From contig NZ_CABPST010000015.1 of NCBI RefSeq assembly GCF_902459805.1, forward strand, positions 62,001 through 126,000: a stretch of DNA of 64,000 bases, given 5' to 3'. Within the stretch, counting starts at the first letter, position 1. Each line of letters starts with the position of its first letter. The position numbers were made by a program, and so were the translations under genes. Below the pieces are notes generated by a model that made no database searches, had not been told where the DNA came from, and was given only the letters and a program-made list of their open reading frames with translations. The DNA is from Pandoraea bronchicola. GTDB taxonomy: Bacteria; Pseudomonadota; Gammaproteobacteria; Burkholderiales; Burkholderiaceae. Below are positions 8,774 through 17,155 of this stretch, piece by piece.

Positions 8774-9667
8774 TTAGCGCGCCGAACCTCGAGCCTCGTC
8801 CAGAATCCATTTCGCGAATGCCTGAACTGGCCCCGCACTCAAATCGATCGGGTCAGGAAGCACAAGGCAGAAGTTTTTGGTAATTGCCTTGCCATCCGGC
8901 CAAGGCGCGACCAAACGGCCTTGTTCAAGCTCGGCACCGATGTAAAGACGCGGCACCAGTGCGACGCCCAAGCCGGCGAGCGCCGCTTCGATCAGCATCG
9001 AATGCAGATCGTAACGTGCACCAACCGCCGGGTTGGACAGCACAACGCCCGACGCTTGCGCATAAATCTGCCAGGCGTCCGGATTCTGCCTCCTGTGAAG
9101 GAGTGGCAGCTTATCGAGCGATGCGTTTTCACCAGCGTCGGCAAGCAGCGCCGGACTGCAGACCGGCACAAGGATCTCCTCGAGTAGATGATGGAGGTGC
9201 ATTCCTGCCCATGCCGGATGCTCGAAATGAATGGCCGCGTCGAAACCGCTACCGGCCAGAAGGAAGGGCTCCATCCGTTCGGCAATATGTACGGTAATGT
9301 TCGGATGCCGGTTCTGAAACCGCTTCAGTCGGGGGATAAGCCAACGGGTGGCGAAGGTCGGACTGGCGGCGATATCGATACTCGCCCCCTCGATGGGCTG
9401 CCCCATCAGATATAGGCTGTCCCGTTCCAGCCGGTCCAGAATCTCCCGAACCTGCACCGCGTATCGCGCACCGTTCGGTGCGAGCCGTACCCGATTTCCC
9501 ACTCGCTCGAACAACGCCACCCCCAAAAACGCCTCCAACCGGCCGATCTGGCGACTGACAGCCCCCTCAGTCCGAGCCAACTCCTCGGCGGCGCGGGCAA
9601 AGCTGCCGTGTCGAGCCGCGGCCTCGAACGCCAGGAGTGCAGAGTTGCTGGGAATCTTGCGTGCCAT
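8774..9667 (-). CDS. LysR-family transcriptional regulator (GcvA-like)
   Basis: This 297-residue protein has an N-terminal LysR HTH, 'NSALLAFEAAARHGSFARAAEEL' (read in parts) with the recognition region 'TEGAVSRQIGRLEAFLG', followed by a periplasmic-binding-protein-like effector domain (about 90-290). The N-terminal wording is closest to the GcvA-like branch. The ATG at 9667 (MARKIPSNSALL) is preferred to an upstream ATG 17 codons away because it matches the usual family start. It is transcribed away from the three-gene set at 9833-11576 across a 165-nt gap, the classic LysR arrangement, so it probably regulates that set. Confidence 0.88.
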   Translation of the reverse strand: MARKIPSNSALLAFEAAARHGSFARAAEELARTEGAVSRQIGRLEAFLGVALFERVGNRVRLAPNGARYAVQVREILDRLERDSLYLMGQPIEGASIDIAASPTFATRWLIPRLKRFQNRHPNITVHIAERMEPFLLAGSGFDAAIHFEHPAWAGMHLHHLLEEILVPVCSPALLADAGENASLDKLPLLHRRQNPDAWQIYAQASGVVLSNPAVGARYDLHSMLIEAALAGLGVALVPRLYIGAELEQGRLVAPWPDGKAITKNFCLVLPDPIDLSAGPVQAFAKWILDEARGSAR

Positions 9668-9832
9668 GAAAGTCTCGCTGGTGAGAACGTGATGACGGTC
9701 AGCTTGAGCAAACATCACTGAAGGCTGACTTTATTTCGATATATAGAGCGCAAACGCCAGCCTACCATTACGTTACCGCACTAAGGATGAGCTTTCGCAA
9801 GAACATGCTGATCCGGTACATAGGACAATGTG

Positions 9833-10378
9833 ATGATCTACACCGTGGAATGCAGCTTCGCCGATCCTGGCAGCGAAGCCGAATGGAACGACTTCTACAG
9901 TCTTGAAAAACTGCCGGCCCTGATCTCGGTCACCGGCTTTCGCACCTCCCAGCGATTCAAATCGATGAGCGAGGGTTGCCCCGTCTATCTGGCCGTACAC
10001 ACGATTGACGGTCTCGATGTCCTGACGGGAGAGGAATATCGCCAGAAAGGCGGCGGCAATTTCGCCAGGTGGCAGCAGCACATCACCGACTGGCACCGGA
10101 ATCTGTATAGCGATATCGGCCTCGCACCTGCCGTCAATGCTGACGAACGCCTCGCGCTCTGCGCCGACGGCCCCGATGCGCTGATCCGGATGGGCCTTGA
10201 GCCGTTGGCCATGCGAGCCGTTGCGCTGGAGAAGTTTCCGGAGCACCGCTGGCTTGCAAAACTGCCACGGAGCAACGTCCATTGTGTCGAGAACATCTGC
10301 GAAGGCATTCATTTCTACGCGCCGATGACGGAACAACTGACCCATGCCGTCTCGGTTCCACTGCGCCAGAAGCGCTAA
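9833..10378 (+). CDS. EthD/ABM-like ferredoxin-fold protein of unknown function
   Basis: This 181-residue soluble protein begins 'MIYTVECSFADPGSEAEWNDFYSLEKLP'-like (in parts), resembling dimeric alpha-beta barrel proteins (EthD or antibiotic monooxygenase-like) that start with a beta strand followed by a 'W..FY..EKLP' helix. It appears to hold two such half-domains. A GTG one codon upstream is also possible, but ATG 9833 has AGGA 7 nt before it. It is the first gene of a three-gene run with a tautomerase-like and a metallo-beta-lactamase-fold gene, all probably controlled by the divergent LysR regulator. The reaction is unknown; ring-compound degradation is a guess from the neighbours. Confidence 0.6.
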   Translation: MIYTVECSFADPGSEAEWNDFYSLEKLPALISVTGFRTSQRFKSMSEGCPVYLAVHTIDGLDVLTGEEYRQKGGGNFARWQQHITDWHRNLYSDIGLAPAVNADERLALCADGPDALIRMGLEPLAMRAVALEKFPEHRWLAKLPRSNVHCVENICEGIHFYAPMTEQLTHAVSVPLRQKR

Positions 10379-10385
10379 GTCTGCG

Positions 10386-10712
10386 ATGCCAAACGTGACG
10401 TTTTACATTCATTCGCAAAAAATGCCGTCCGACGAAAGCCTTGCCGGTCTTTCCAGTGACTGCATCGCACTCTGTACAAGTGTCCTCGAGGCCAAGCTCG
10501 AAAAGGTTCACGTCATCTATGTGGATGTTCGGCACGGGCATGGGCACCCTGTCTTCGCAGAAGTCCAATATCGCCTTGAGACGTTTCGCACACCCAGCGT
10601 CATGAACCAATTCATGGAAGGGTTGGAAACCGCCATCGATCGCCGCACTGGACTCAAGGCGCGCATCCGTTGTTTTGGTTACACCGCATCGAACATCTAC
10701 GCCCGAAATTAG
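10386..10712 (+). CDS. Tautomerase-superfamily-like small protein
   Basis: This 108-residue protein begins MPNVTFYIHS, so removal of the initiator Met would expose an N-terminal proline, the catalytic base of the tautomerase superfamily. The pattern beta strand, helix with 'SLAGLSSDCIALCTSVLE', then strand 'VHVIYVDV' fits the superfamily's beta-alpha-beta unit. The ATG at 10386 lies 7 nt after the preceding stop. An earlier ATG (10344) lies inside the upstream gene and would bury the proline, so it is rejected. It may isomerise a keto-enol product in the same pathway as its neighbours. The assignment rests on fold pattern and Pro-1 only. Confidence 0.55.
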   Translation: MPNVTFYIHSQKMPSDESLAGLSSDCIALCTSVLEAKLEKVHVIYVDVRHGHGHPVFAEVQYRLETFRTPSVMNQFMEGLETAIDRRTGLKARIRCFGYTASNIYARN

Positions 10713-10730
10713 GCTATCCGGAGAAGCACT

Positions 10731-11576
10731 GTGTCCAAGCTCACCTTTCCCTGCCAGCAGGCTGGGGATTTCACGATTACCGCGATCAGTGACGGTTACC
10801 TCACGGCCAGCCTCGGCTTCCTTTCGAATATCGACGCGTCCGAAGCCTCCCGAATGCAAAGCGAGGCCGGGCAGAAAGAACCCTCGGCAGTACATATCAA
10901 CTGCTATGTGGTCCGCGGCGGGGGCCGCACGATTCTCATTGACGGAGGGGCCGGCGGGATCCGGCAATGGGGCGGACATCTGCATGCCAATCTGTTGCTT
11001 GCCGGCATTGAACCCGCGACGATAGACACCATCCTGCTCACGCACGCCCATCCCGACCACGTCGGGGGGCTGGTGAATGGCGCCGGGCAAATCGCGTTTC
11101 CGAATGCGGAGCTTGTTGTGCATCGGCGAGAGGTTGGATTTTGGCAGGATGACGGCAATCTGAGTCGAGCCAGCGAGCGGGCGCGCGGTAACTTCCTGAT
11201 TGCCCGTCAGGTGTTCAATGGCTATAGCGACAGACTCCGGACTTTCGACGACGGGGAAGTGCTTCCCGGCATCAGTGCGATGTCGCTACCGGGGCATACC
11301 GAGGGACACACCGGCTATATCGTCGAATCGCGTGATCAGAGCCTGCTGGTTTGGGGAGACGTCGTTCATTTTCCGCACATCCAGATCGAGCGGCCCGACG
11401 TATCGATTGCATTTGATCAGGACCCGTCCCTGGCCGCCACCACACGATCGAGGCTGCTTGACATGGTCAGTGCGGAGGGACTTTTGATCGCCGGCATGCA
11501 TTTGGGTGAACTCGGTTTTGCGCGAATCAAGCAAACGAGGGGGGAATACGGTCTGCTTTATGTGACTGAAGCATAA
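10731..11576 (+). CDS. Metallo-beta-lactamase-fold hydrolase
   Basis: This 281-residue enzyme starts at a GTG preceded by GGAGAAG at good spacing. It carries the di-metal motif HAHPDH ('LLTHAHPDHVGG', about 104-115), the later His in 'LPGHTEGHTGY', the Asp in 'VWGDVVHF' and a final His in 'AGMHLGELGF'. All metal ligands of the class appear present. The family includes lactonases, glyoxalase II-like and ester hydrolases. The position after an EthD-like and a tautomerase-like gene fits a lactone- or thioester-opening step in a small catabolic set. No signal peptide is visible, so it should be cytoplasmic. Confidence 0.82.
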   Translation: MSKLTFPCQQAGDFTITAISDGYLTASLGFLSNIDASEASRMQSEAGQKEPSAVHINCYVVRGGGRTILIDGGAGGIRQWGGHLHANLLLAGIEPATIDTILLTHAHPDHVGGLVNGAGQIAFPNAELVVHRREVGFWQDDGNLSRASERARGNFLIARQVFNGYSDRLRTFDDGEVLPGISAMSLPGHTEGHTGYIVESRDQSLLVWGDVVHFPHIQIERPDVSIAFDQDPSLAATTRSRLLDMVSAEGLLIAGMHLGELGFARIKQTRGEYGLLYVTEA

Positions 11577-12114
11577 GACCGCATTGACGGAATAGCTGAG
11601 ATCGCAGACGACGCACCGTAGCGCGAAATGCGAAATTGGGGGCGAACAGAAGCGAATGCTGGTCGATATTGCCCCGGGCTTCTCTCGGACCTATGGATTC
11701 ACCTTCGCCTGAGATGTCATTGCATTGGAGGAGGCTCGCAAACATTCGACCGACTATCGCGGTAGTTTGGCGCTCTCGTAAGTAAGTGTGAGGCGAATTT
11801 CGGCCCCGCTGAAATGGGCATGACTTATGATTCGGTCGTCATGCCGCGTGATGGTCAAGCCTGCCGTCCTCGGACTCTGGGGATGTTCCGCCCTAACCAA
11901 TGTCAAGACCCGCCGTAAATTTGCCTAACGGGTCGACCTCGAGGTGGATTTCTTTCGGCCGCTGCCGTTAACGGGGTCATCGACTATCGACGATAGCCAT
12001 TGCGATCCTTCGCCGCTGAGTCCGTTTTCCCGAAACCGAGGCAAGCGCCGCGACGACGGGACAACGTCGTTACAACGCAGGGGCAACCATCAGAACATCA
12101 CCGTATCTCTTTTC
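11577..12114. other. Gap with no convincing gene
   Basis: The stretch is 538 nt long. An open frame of 72 codons on the minus strand (11527-11745) and the upstream extension of the diguanylate cyclase frame show no family resemblance or ribosome-binding site. I see no clear terminator after the metallo-hydrolase gene. Confidence 0.5.
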
Positions 12115-13626
12115 ATGACCACCGGAAAACTGGCTGTTCTCGCCGGCCGCCATCCTTTGATTGTCGGCATACTCGGTAGTCTGATGTCATTGAGCGTATT
12201 GGCGATCAGTCTGATCACGCTTCTGGCCTCCCGCGAGGCCGCCGTCGAACATGCGAATGAAACATCCAGAAACGTCACCGCCGTGTTGGTCAGCAATATC
12301 GCCAGGACGCTTGAAACGTCGAATAACTCGCTTCTGGCGTTGATGTCGGCGCTGGACAAGCCTGTGGTCCAAAGCATGGATCGTGGCCTGCGTCACGAGT
12401 TGCTGTTTGACCGGACTGCGGCCAGATATGTCACCGGGATAGGCGTCACCGACGCGCGAGGCCGTCTTGTCGACGGCTGCTGCTCCAGTTCCCATTCATG
12501 GGATTTCAGCGACCGGGACTATTTCATCGCTCATCGCCAGTCGGCGAATGTTGGGCTCTATGTGTCGTCGGTATATCGGGCGCGGTCGCGCTCAGGTGCG
12601 CAGTCAATTGCGATCACACGGCGGATGAACCAGCCCGACGGGTCATTTGGCGGGGTGGCGATTGTTGCTATTGACGTCGAGTATTTCAGGCAGCTGCTTA
12701 CCAAACTGGACGTGGGGCCAAAAGGTGTCACGGCGATCGTCCGGACCGACGGCACACTGGTCGCCAGAAATCCTTCAGGCAGCGCGGTGGGGTTGGTCAA
12801 TGTGGGTAAATCAGCGGCGTTTGCGCGTATGTTGGGCCAGGATTCCGGGTTTCATGCGGCTCAATCGATCTCGGACGGCGTACTTCGTCTATATACCTTC
12901 CAGCGCGTTCCGGGCACACCGCTCATCGCCGTGGTCGCGCCAGCGGAAAGCGATGTTCTGGCCTCCTGGAAGCAGTTGGCATGGATCGTCGGGATCTCCG
13001 CTTCGTCCGTCAGCCTGGCGTTCTGTGCAGCGGTCTGGTTGCTTGCGTTTGCACTGCGAGACCAGGTCAAGGCTCAGGTGCTGCTCATGGAGCTGACCCA
13101 AACCGATGCGTTGACCGGGCTCAAGAACCGCCGAGCCCTTGACGAGGTGCTCGAAAACGAGTGGGGCAGGCTGCAACGCAACGATGGTTGCCTGTCGCTG
13201 TTGTTCGTCGATGCGGACAACTTCAAAAAATACAATGACAGCCACGGCCATGCTCAGGGAGATATGGCTTTACAACATCTTGCGGCGTGTATTAATCGTC
13301 ACACGCGTCGCCACGGCGATCTCGCGGCCCGATATGGCGGGGAAGAGTTCATTGTTGTGTTACCCGACACAGACGAAGCGGGCGCAGCTCATATTGCAGA
13401 AGCCATACGACGTGAAGTCGAACATGGGCGACCGACTGCGACCTCCGCGACAATTTCGCCGTTCACGGTGAGTATCGGATGCGCGACCGGTCGAAGCTCA
13501 CGCCCCTTGTCACTGGATGAATTGACCTATTTGGCGGATCTGGCGCTGTACTCGGCCAAGAGAAATGGAAGAAACACCGTCGTTTCCGCAGATGAGATTG
13601 CCGCATCGACTCAGCCGCAGCGTTGA
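12115..13626 (+). CDS. Membrane-bound diguanylate cyclase (Cache-like sensor + GGDEF)
   Basis: This 503-residue protein probably synthesises cyclic di-GMP from two GTP. Helix 1 is at about 15-38. A periplasmic double-Cache-like sensor follows (about 40-285, with 'FSDRDYFIAHRQS', a motif typical of Cache/PDC domains), then helix 2 (about 288-312) and a GGDEF domain (about 325-490). The active site reads GGEEF (408-412), so it should be catalytic. The inhibitory site RHGD (399-402) lies five residues before it, so product feedback inhibition is expected. The ATG at 12115 directly precedes the first helix and is preferred to an upstream ATG at 11944, whose extra 57 residues are low-complexity. 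It appears monocistronic. Confidence 0.9.
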   Translation: MTTGKLAVLAGRHPLIVGILGSLMSLSVLAISLITLLASREAAVEHANETSRNVTAVLVSNIARTLETSNNSLLALMSALDKPVVQSMDRGLRHELLFDRTAARYVTGIGVTDARGRLVDGCCSSSHSWDFSDRDYFIAHRQSANVGLYVSSVYRARSRSGAQSIAITRRMNQPDGSFGGVAIVAIDVEYFRQLLTKLDVGPKGVTAIVRTDGTLVARNPSGSAVGLVNVGKSAAFARMLGQDSGFHAAQSISDGVLRLYTFQRVPGTPLIAVVAPAESDVLASWKQLAWIVGISASSVSLAFCAAVWLLAFALRDQVKAQVLLMELTQTDALTGLKNRRALDEVLENEWGRLQRNDGCLSLLFVDADNFKKYNDSHGHAQGDMALQHLAACINRHTRRHGDLAARYGGEEFIVVLPDTDEAGAAHIAEAIRREVEHGRPTATSATISPFTVSIGCATGRSSRPLSLDELTYLADLALYSAKRNGRNTVVSADEIAASTQPQR

Positions 13627-13907
13627 TTGCACTCCCGACTCACTGCACTCCCGGATCCGCAAACGTTTTTGCTATACTCTTGCCCTCGCGTCGTACCGGT
13701 GCGCGTCAACGCATTCCCACCTGCAAAATCGATGCCATCGTCGCCTCTTTGCGGTAGCAAAATGTGGCAACGGCGACGTGATACAGCAGGTTGCGGGGTG
13801 ATCTGGAGTGATACGGTAGGGGTATCACAATCAGCCGGAAAGCCCCGTAGAATAAGGCGATGCCCTTGATTTCAAAGGACATCGCGCTAATGGATAGAAT
13901 GCAGTCT

Positions 13908-13982
13908 CTCCCTGTAGTTCAATGGATAGAACGAGTGCCTCCTAAGCGCTAGATACAGGTTCGATTCCTGTCGGGGGGACCA
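13908..13982 (+). tRNA. tRNA-Arg (anticodon CCU)
   Basis: A cloverleaf folds from 13908. The acceptor is CTCCCTG pairing with CGGGGGG (two G-T wobbles), followed by a D-arm GTTC/GAAC, an anticodon arm AGTGC/GCGCT with loop CTCCTAA (anticodon CCT, reading AGG), a T-arm ACAGG/CCTGT with loop TTCGATT, discriminator A and encoded CCA (13980-13982). A TAGAAT box at 13895-13900 could be its -10. A gene remnant begins right at the 3' end, which is a common integration site for mobile DNA. Confidence 0.93.
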
Positions 13983-14075
13983 GACTCATCAACGCGTGCC
14001 GATCCACGTAGAGCGCCCGTATCGCGACGAGCGGCGCGCGGTCAGATCGCCGCCACCGAAAGCAGCGCCAGCAGC

Positions 14076-14336
14076 ATGGACTTCGGCGCGCTCGGCCGTA
14101 TCATCGGCAGCGCCGCCAGCGGCTCGCTTGGCGGCGACTCGAACACCACCTACAGCAAGACCATCGAGGCCGCATTCTCTGACTCGTACAACGACGTCGT
14201 GCGCGCCGTGAAGAACGACAAGCAACAAACCGCCGCCGGTGGCCTCGGCAACGGCAGACAACTCGGCGTCCAGGACGACGACGCGCCCGTGCCCACCAAG
14301 AACGCCACCCAAAAGAAGAAGTGGTTTTGGCGTTGA
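14076..14336 (+). pseudogene. Probable 3' remnant of a larger gene, abutting tRNA-Arg
   Basis: The frame encodes 86 residues from an internal ATG (MDFGALGRIIG to KKKWFWR). It is open, without a stop, back to the last base of the tRNA (13983). The part before the ATG includes 'GQIAATESSASS', which reads like the interior of a folded protein and not like untranslated DNA. No Shine-Dalgarno precedes the ATG. The pattern 'GQIAATES...YSKTIEAAFSDSYNDVVRAV' is loosely like the C-terminal part of CsgG/HfaB-type lipoproteins, but I would not assign a family on this. The likeliest reading is the tail of a gene whose 5' part was lost in an event at the tRNA 3' end. Confidence 0.45.
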
Positions 14337-14773
14337 TGCCCCCCCAAGCCCGGGTTTGCGCAGGTTTTGGGGGACTGGCTTTGGCGACACCAGTCGTCTT
14401 GCGCCCAGTCGGTGCCTCTCGGCCTCTCCTCCAGGCGGACCGGGGCCCCTTCCCGCCACTCAGACATAAACCCAACTCGCAGCAGGAAGGGGCCCCGGTC
14501 CACCTCCCTCGTTGCCCTCCCCCCATCCCCTCGCCTAGCCCCCTTCCCCATCTGCTCGTCCGGCAAATTGAACCGGCGCACGCCCTCGCGTCAAATATTT
14601 TGCCGTCAGGCAAATGAATCAGCCCCGCAAACAAAAGTACCCAACTAATCCCCCGCCTCCGCTCCCCTATCATTTTCACCGCCCATCACTTTTTGCAGGC
14701 ACTGTGCGCTGCGTCCGCCTTTCTTCGCGGTAATTCCATCAGCCCCATTCCCCCCTTCGATGCCAGGATTCGC
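14337..14773. other. Gap without gene; holds inverted repeats
   Basis: The 437-nt gap shows no supported frame. It contains several stem-forming segments: CCCCCCAA paired with TTTGGGGG near 14340-14380, GACTGG/CCAGTC near 14370-14395, and the large 21-bp inverted repeat listed separately. Confidence 0.5.
14433..14505. repeat. 21-bp inverted repeat with one mismatch, 31-nt spacer
   Basis: The arms are 14433-14453 and 14485-14505. The inner 17 bp (14437-14453, GGACCGGGGCCCCTTCC) are perfectly complementary to the right arm. The arm core GGGGCCCC is itself palindromic. There is no T-tract on either side, so it is not an ordinary terminator. Confidence 0.85.
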
Positions 14774-15778
14774 ATGACGAAGCCTTCGCAGCGCACCCAT
14801 CAGACCCCAACGCTCGACTCCAATGGCAGCTTCGCCACCAATGCCATCGCCCACGCCTGGGCTCAGGTCGGTGCCGCGCTCAGCCCCCACCCGGATTGCC
14901 CCCTGCCAACATGGACCGGCAGAGGCGACACGCGCCATCAATACCTGCTGATCACGGGTGTCGGCGACGTCCCAGACGTCGTGAGCCAGCTACGCCATCT
15001 AGAGGCCGCAGCCGAGCGCTTCGGGAAAGTCGGATTTGTCGGCCCCGCGAATGCGCGCCGACTCGTGGAATGGTCGATGGGAGAACGTGTCGTCGTACTC
15101 TCACGCATGCCGCGCGATGTCTCGGACTGGGACGTGCGATGCCCGCTGGGTTCACTCGCACAAGCACTTGGGCCGCACGCCACCCCAGCCCACGCCGGAC
15201 GTCCCTTTCTTCGCGTTGCCACCACGACAGCCCGCCACTGGCGCGACCGCCTGGCCGCCACCGCTCAACACGGCTTCTGCGTCGGCTTCGCTGGACTCGA
15301 CACCCTCGAGAGCATGAGTGAGACCGCGACACCGCTCAATGCCGCCAGATTCACCTCGCTGGCACCGCTCTTTCAGGTGCCAGGCGTCTCGTGGGTGCCG
15401 CTCGGACGACCCGCTAACGATCGGCCAGACGCCATCCCGCTCACAGCCGTCGACTGGATCGACTGGCGAGCGGATTGCGTCGATCTCGCCGACGAAGCTG
15501 CGCTCATCGACAACCTGGATCTGGTGATCTCTCTGGATACGCCCCACGCACATCTGGCCGAAGCACTGGGCGTACCCATCTGGCAATTGCACACTGACGC
15601 GCCAGCCTCGTTTGCGCAAAACGCCCGGCGCGACACTCACTTCCGCCCCGGACGCCTTACCGCCATGGACAACGCTCGTCACCCTCCGCACGGCAATGAA
15701 TGGCCGGGCACCGTGGACTCCGCGGCCAATGCACTACGCGCCATGGCCGTCGAATTTCAGGGCTGGACACGCCGATGA
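14774..15778 (+). CDS. GT-B-like glycosyltransferase domain protein (uncertain)
   Basis: This 334-residue soluble protein has the C-terminal segment 'LDLVISLDTPHAHLAEALGVPIWQL'-like (about 245-270, in parts). It is close to the 'DLVISVDTAVAHLAGALG.P' motif of TPR-linked and heptosyltransferase-type GT-B enzymes, where it forms part of the sugar-nucleotide site. The N-terminal half has 'YLLITGVGDVPDVVSQLRHLEAAAERFG', like the first Rossmann half of such enzymes. The ATG at 14774 (MTKPSQRTHQ) is chosen over an ATG 27 codons upstream. It may act in surface polysaccharide assembly; the donor and acceptor are unknown. It is convergent with the WbuC-like gene. Confidence 0.55.
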   Translation: MTKPSQRTHQTPTLDSNGSFATNAIAHAWAQVGAALSPHPDCPLPTWTGRGDTRHQYLLITGVGDVPDVVSQLRHLEAAAERFGKVGFVGPANARRLVEWSMGERVVVLSRMPRDVSDWDVRCPLGSLAQALGPHATPAHAGRPFLRVATTTARHWRDRLAATAQHGFCVGFAGLDTLESMSETATPLNAARFTSLAPLFQVPGVSWVPLGRPANDRPDAIPLTAVDWIDWRADCVDLADEAALIDNLDLVISLDTPHAHLAEALGVPIWQLHTDAPASFAQNARRDTHFRPGRLTAMDNARHPPHGNEWPGTVDSAANALRAMAVEFQGWTRR

Positions 15779-15824
15779 ATCAAGCACGCCTGTAAGCTGC
15801 GCGCCCCTGATGCGGAATTGGCCG

Positions 15825-16298
15825 TCAGGCGGCCCAACAGTCGCCGACTTGCGCCGTCTCGACCCACGCCATGAACGCCGCCGCTTCGGGCGTGTCTGCC
15901 GGCGCCGACCAGCTCGCATAATCGGACTCGACGAACGGCCGGTACGGACCATGCTTCACTTCGAAAATCACGGCACCTGGATCCAACGAAAGCACGGTGT
16001 GGTAAGTACCCTCCGCCGTCTCCGTCACGCTCGCCCCCTCACCGAGCACCTTGCGGTCCGTGACAACACCCGCCTCATCGAACGTCAGCACGATGAATCG
16101 GCCGCGCAGGGCCGTGAGCAGTTCCCACGTCTGGCGATGCAGATGCGGGCGAATGTACGTTGCCGGCTCCATCGCAATGGCCAGACGCTGAATCGGATCT
16201 TCCAGCGACTCGTGCAGGTTCTGGTTCATGCGGGCGCGCGGCGACTGCCCGGCTTGTTGCGTCAGCGTGTCGAGAGCAGCGAAAGTCAACGTTTTCAT
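15825..16298 (-). CDS. WbuC-family cupin-fold metalloprotein
   Basis: This 157-residue cupin is convergent with the glycosyltransferase-like gene. 'RPHLHRQTWELLTALRGRFIVLTFDE' (in parts) contains the HxH metal ligands and the Glu typical of a cupin first motif, and 'YHTVLSLDPGAVIFEVKHGPY' the second motif. The start 'MKTLTFAALDTLTQQA' followed by 'SPRARMNQNLHESLEDPIQRL' is typical of the WbuC family found in O-antigen loci, a family whose reaction remains unsettled. The ATG at 16298 is preferred over a 50-codon upstream extension that runs into the rpsU terminator. The neighbourhood (possible glycosyltransferase) fits a surface-glycan role. Confidence 0.85.
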   Translation of the reverse strand: MKTLTFAALDTLTQQAGQSPRARMNQNLHESLEDPIQRLAIAMEPATYIRPHLHRQTWELLTALRGRFIVLTFDEAGVVTDRKVLGEGASVTETAEGTYHTVLSLDPGAVIFEVKHGPYRPFVESDYASWSAPADTPEAAAFMAWVETAQVGDCWAA

Positions 16299-16389
16299 AT
16301 GAGAATCGTGGGGAGTCAGGGGATGATGCGATCGCGGCTTGGCGACGACGGCCACGAGTGTAGCAAATCGATGCGCCGCTTCCGCCCAT

Positions 16390-16415
16390 AAAAAAACCCG
16401 CCTCGCGGCGGGTTT
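16390..16415 (-). terminator. Rho-independent terminator of rpsU
   Basis: On the minus strand, AAACCCGCC and GGCGGGTTT (16415-16407/16402-16394) form a 9-bp stem with a 4-nt loop, followed by a run of T (plus-strand A run 16390-16396). It lies 40 nt past the rpsU stop. Confidence 0.9.
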
Positions 16416-16456
16416 CTCACTTAGCACTTCACTGCGCCAGCGGCGCAACGACGTGC

Positions 16457-16669
16457 TTAGTACATCTTCTTCTTCAGGGTCTGGCTGCGCAGACGCTTAC
16501 GCAGACGGGCCACAGCAGCAGCCTTCTTGCGCTTGCGCTCAGCCGTCGGCTTTTCGTAAGCAGCGCGTGCCTTCACTTCCTTGATCAGGCCGGTGCCATC
16601 GATAGCGCGACGGAAACGACGCAGTGCGACTTCAACGGGTTCACCGTCTTTGATAACGATCTTGGTCAT
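16457..16669 (-). CDS. rpsU: 30S ribosomal protein S21
   Basis: This 70-residue basic protein matches bS21 over its whole length: N-terminal [21 protein letters not shown], central '[23 protein letters not shown]' (in parts) and C-terminal 'SQTLKKKMY'. S21 binds the 30S platform near the anti-Shine-Dalgarno end of 16S rRNA and assists initiation. Here it stands alone between two porin/cupin regions and is followed by a strong terminator. It is not in the rpsU-dnaG-rpoD order known from enterobacteria, and Burkholderiaceae often carry such a separate or extra rpsU copy. Confidence 0.97.
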   Translation of the reverse strand: MTKIVIKDGEPVEVALRRFRRAIDGTGLIKEVKARAAYEKPTAERKRKKAAAVARLRKRLRSQTLKKKMY

Positions 16670-17155
16670 GCAATATCTCGAATAGTGATTCGGCTCATTC
16701 GAGCCGGATATTTAAACTTACCGAGCAAAGATACCCTTCCCCGCCCTGCCGGAGACTCCTCCTGCCAGGCGCGACGAACGGACTTGCTACGGACTGCACT
16801 ACACCACATCCGGCGGGACCGCGACTCACCTCCTCTGCGATCTCCCGATTGGCATTCGACGCCCCGCTCGCTACCGCGAACCCTGCATCGCGCCTTCCAG
16901 ACTGGCTGAACGGTTGATTAATGGCGAAGCAGCACACTCATCGTTCGTCAGTGAGCGCCACTCCCCGCACTGCCCATATTTTGGACAAGGTCGTGATTAT
17001 ACACATAAAGCGCATGAATTGCACACGCTTTGGCCTTTACCAATGCACAACGGGCGCCGCCGCCAGACGACGGGGCCCGTTGCAGCCCGGGGCAAAGGCG
17101 CCTGCCCCGCCGCCGGTCAGGCCGGCATATGGCTTGCGCCGGCCCGAGAACCCTC
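16670..17155. other. Gap between porin and rpsU; stem-loops only
   Basis: No supported gene is present in these 486 nt. CAACGGGC (17048-17055) and GCCCGTTG (17075-17082) form a stem downstream of the porin, and GGGGCA/TGCCCC pair near 17090-17110. Either could end the porin transcript, but neither has a clear T-tract. Confidence 0.45.

Noticed and set aside
11527-11745. 72-codon minus-strand frame after the metallo-hydrolase gene
   Set aside because: No ribosome-binding site, no family resemblance, and partial overlap with a supported gene.
13983-16300. A full genomic island downstream of tRNA-Arg
   Set aside because: No integrase, transposase or second tRNA fragment is visible, and rpsU and the other genes look native in composition.
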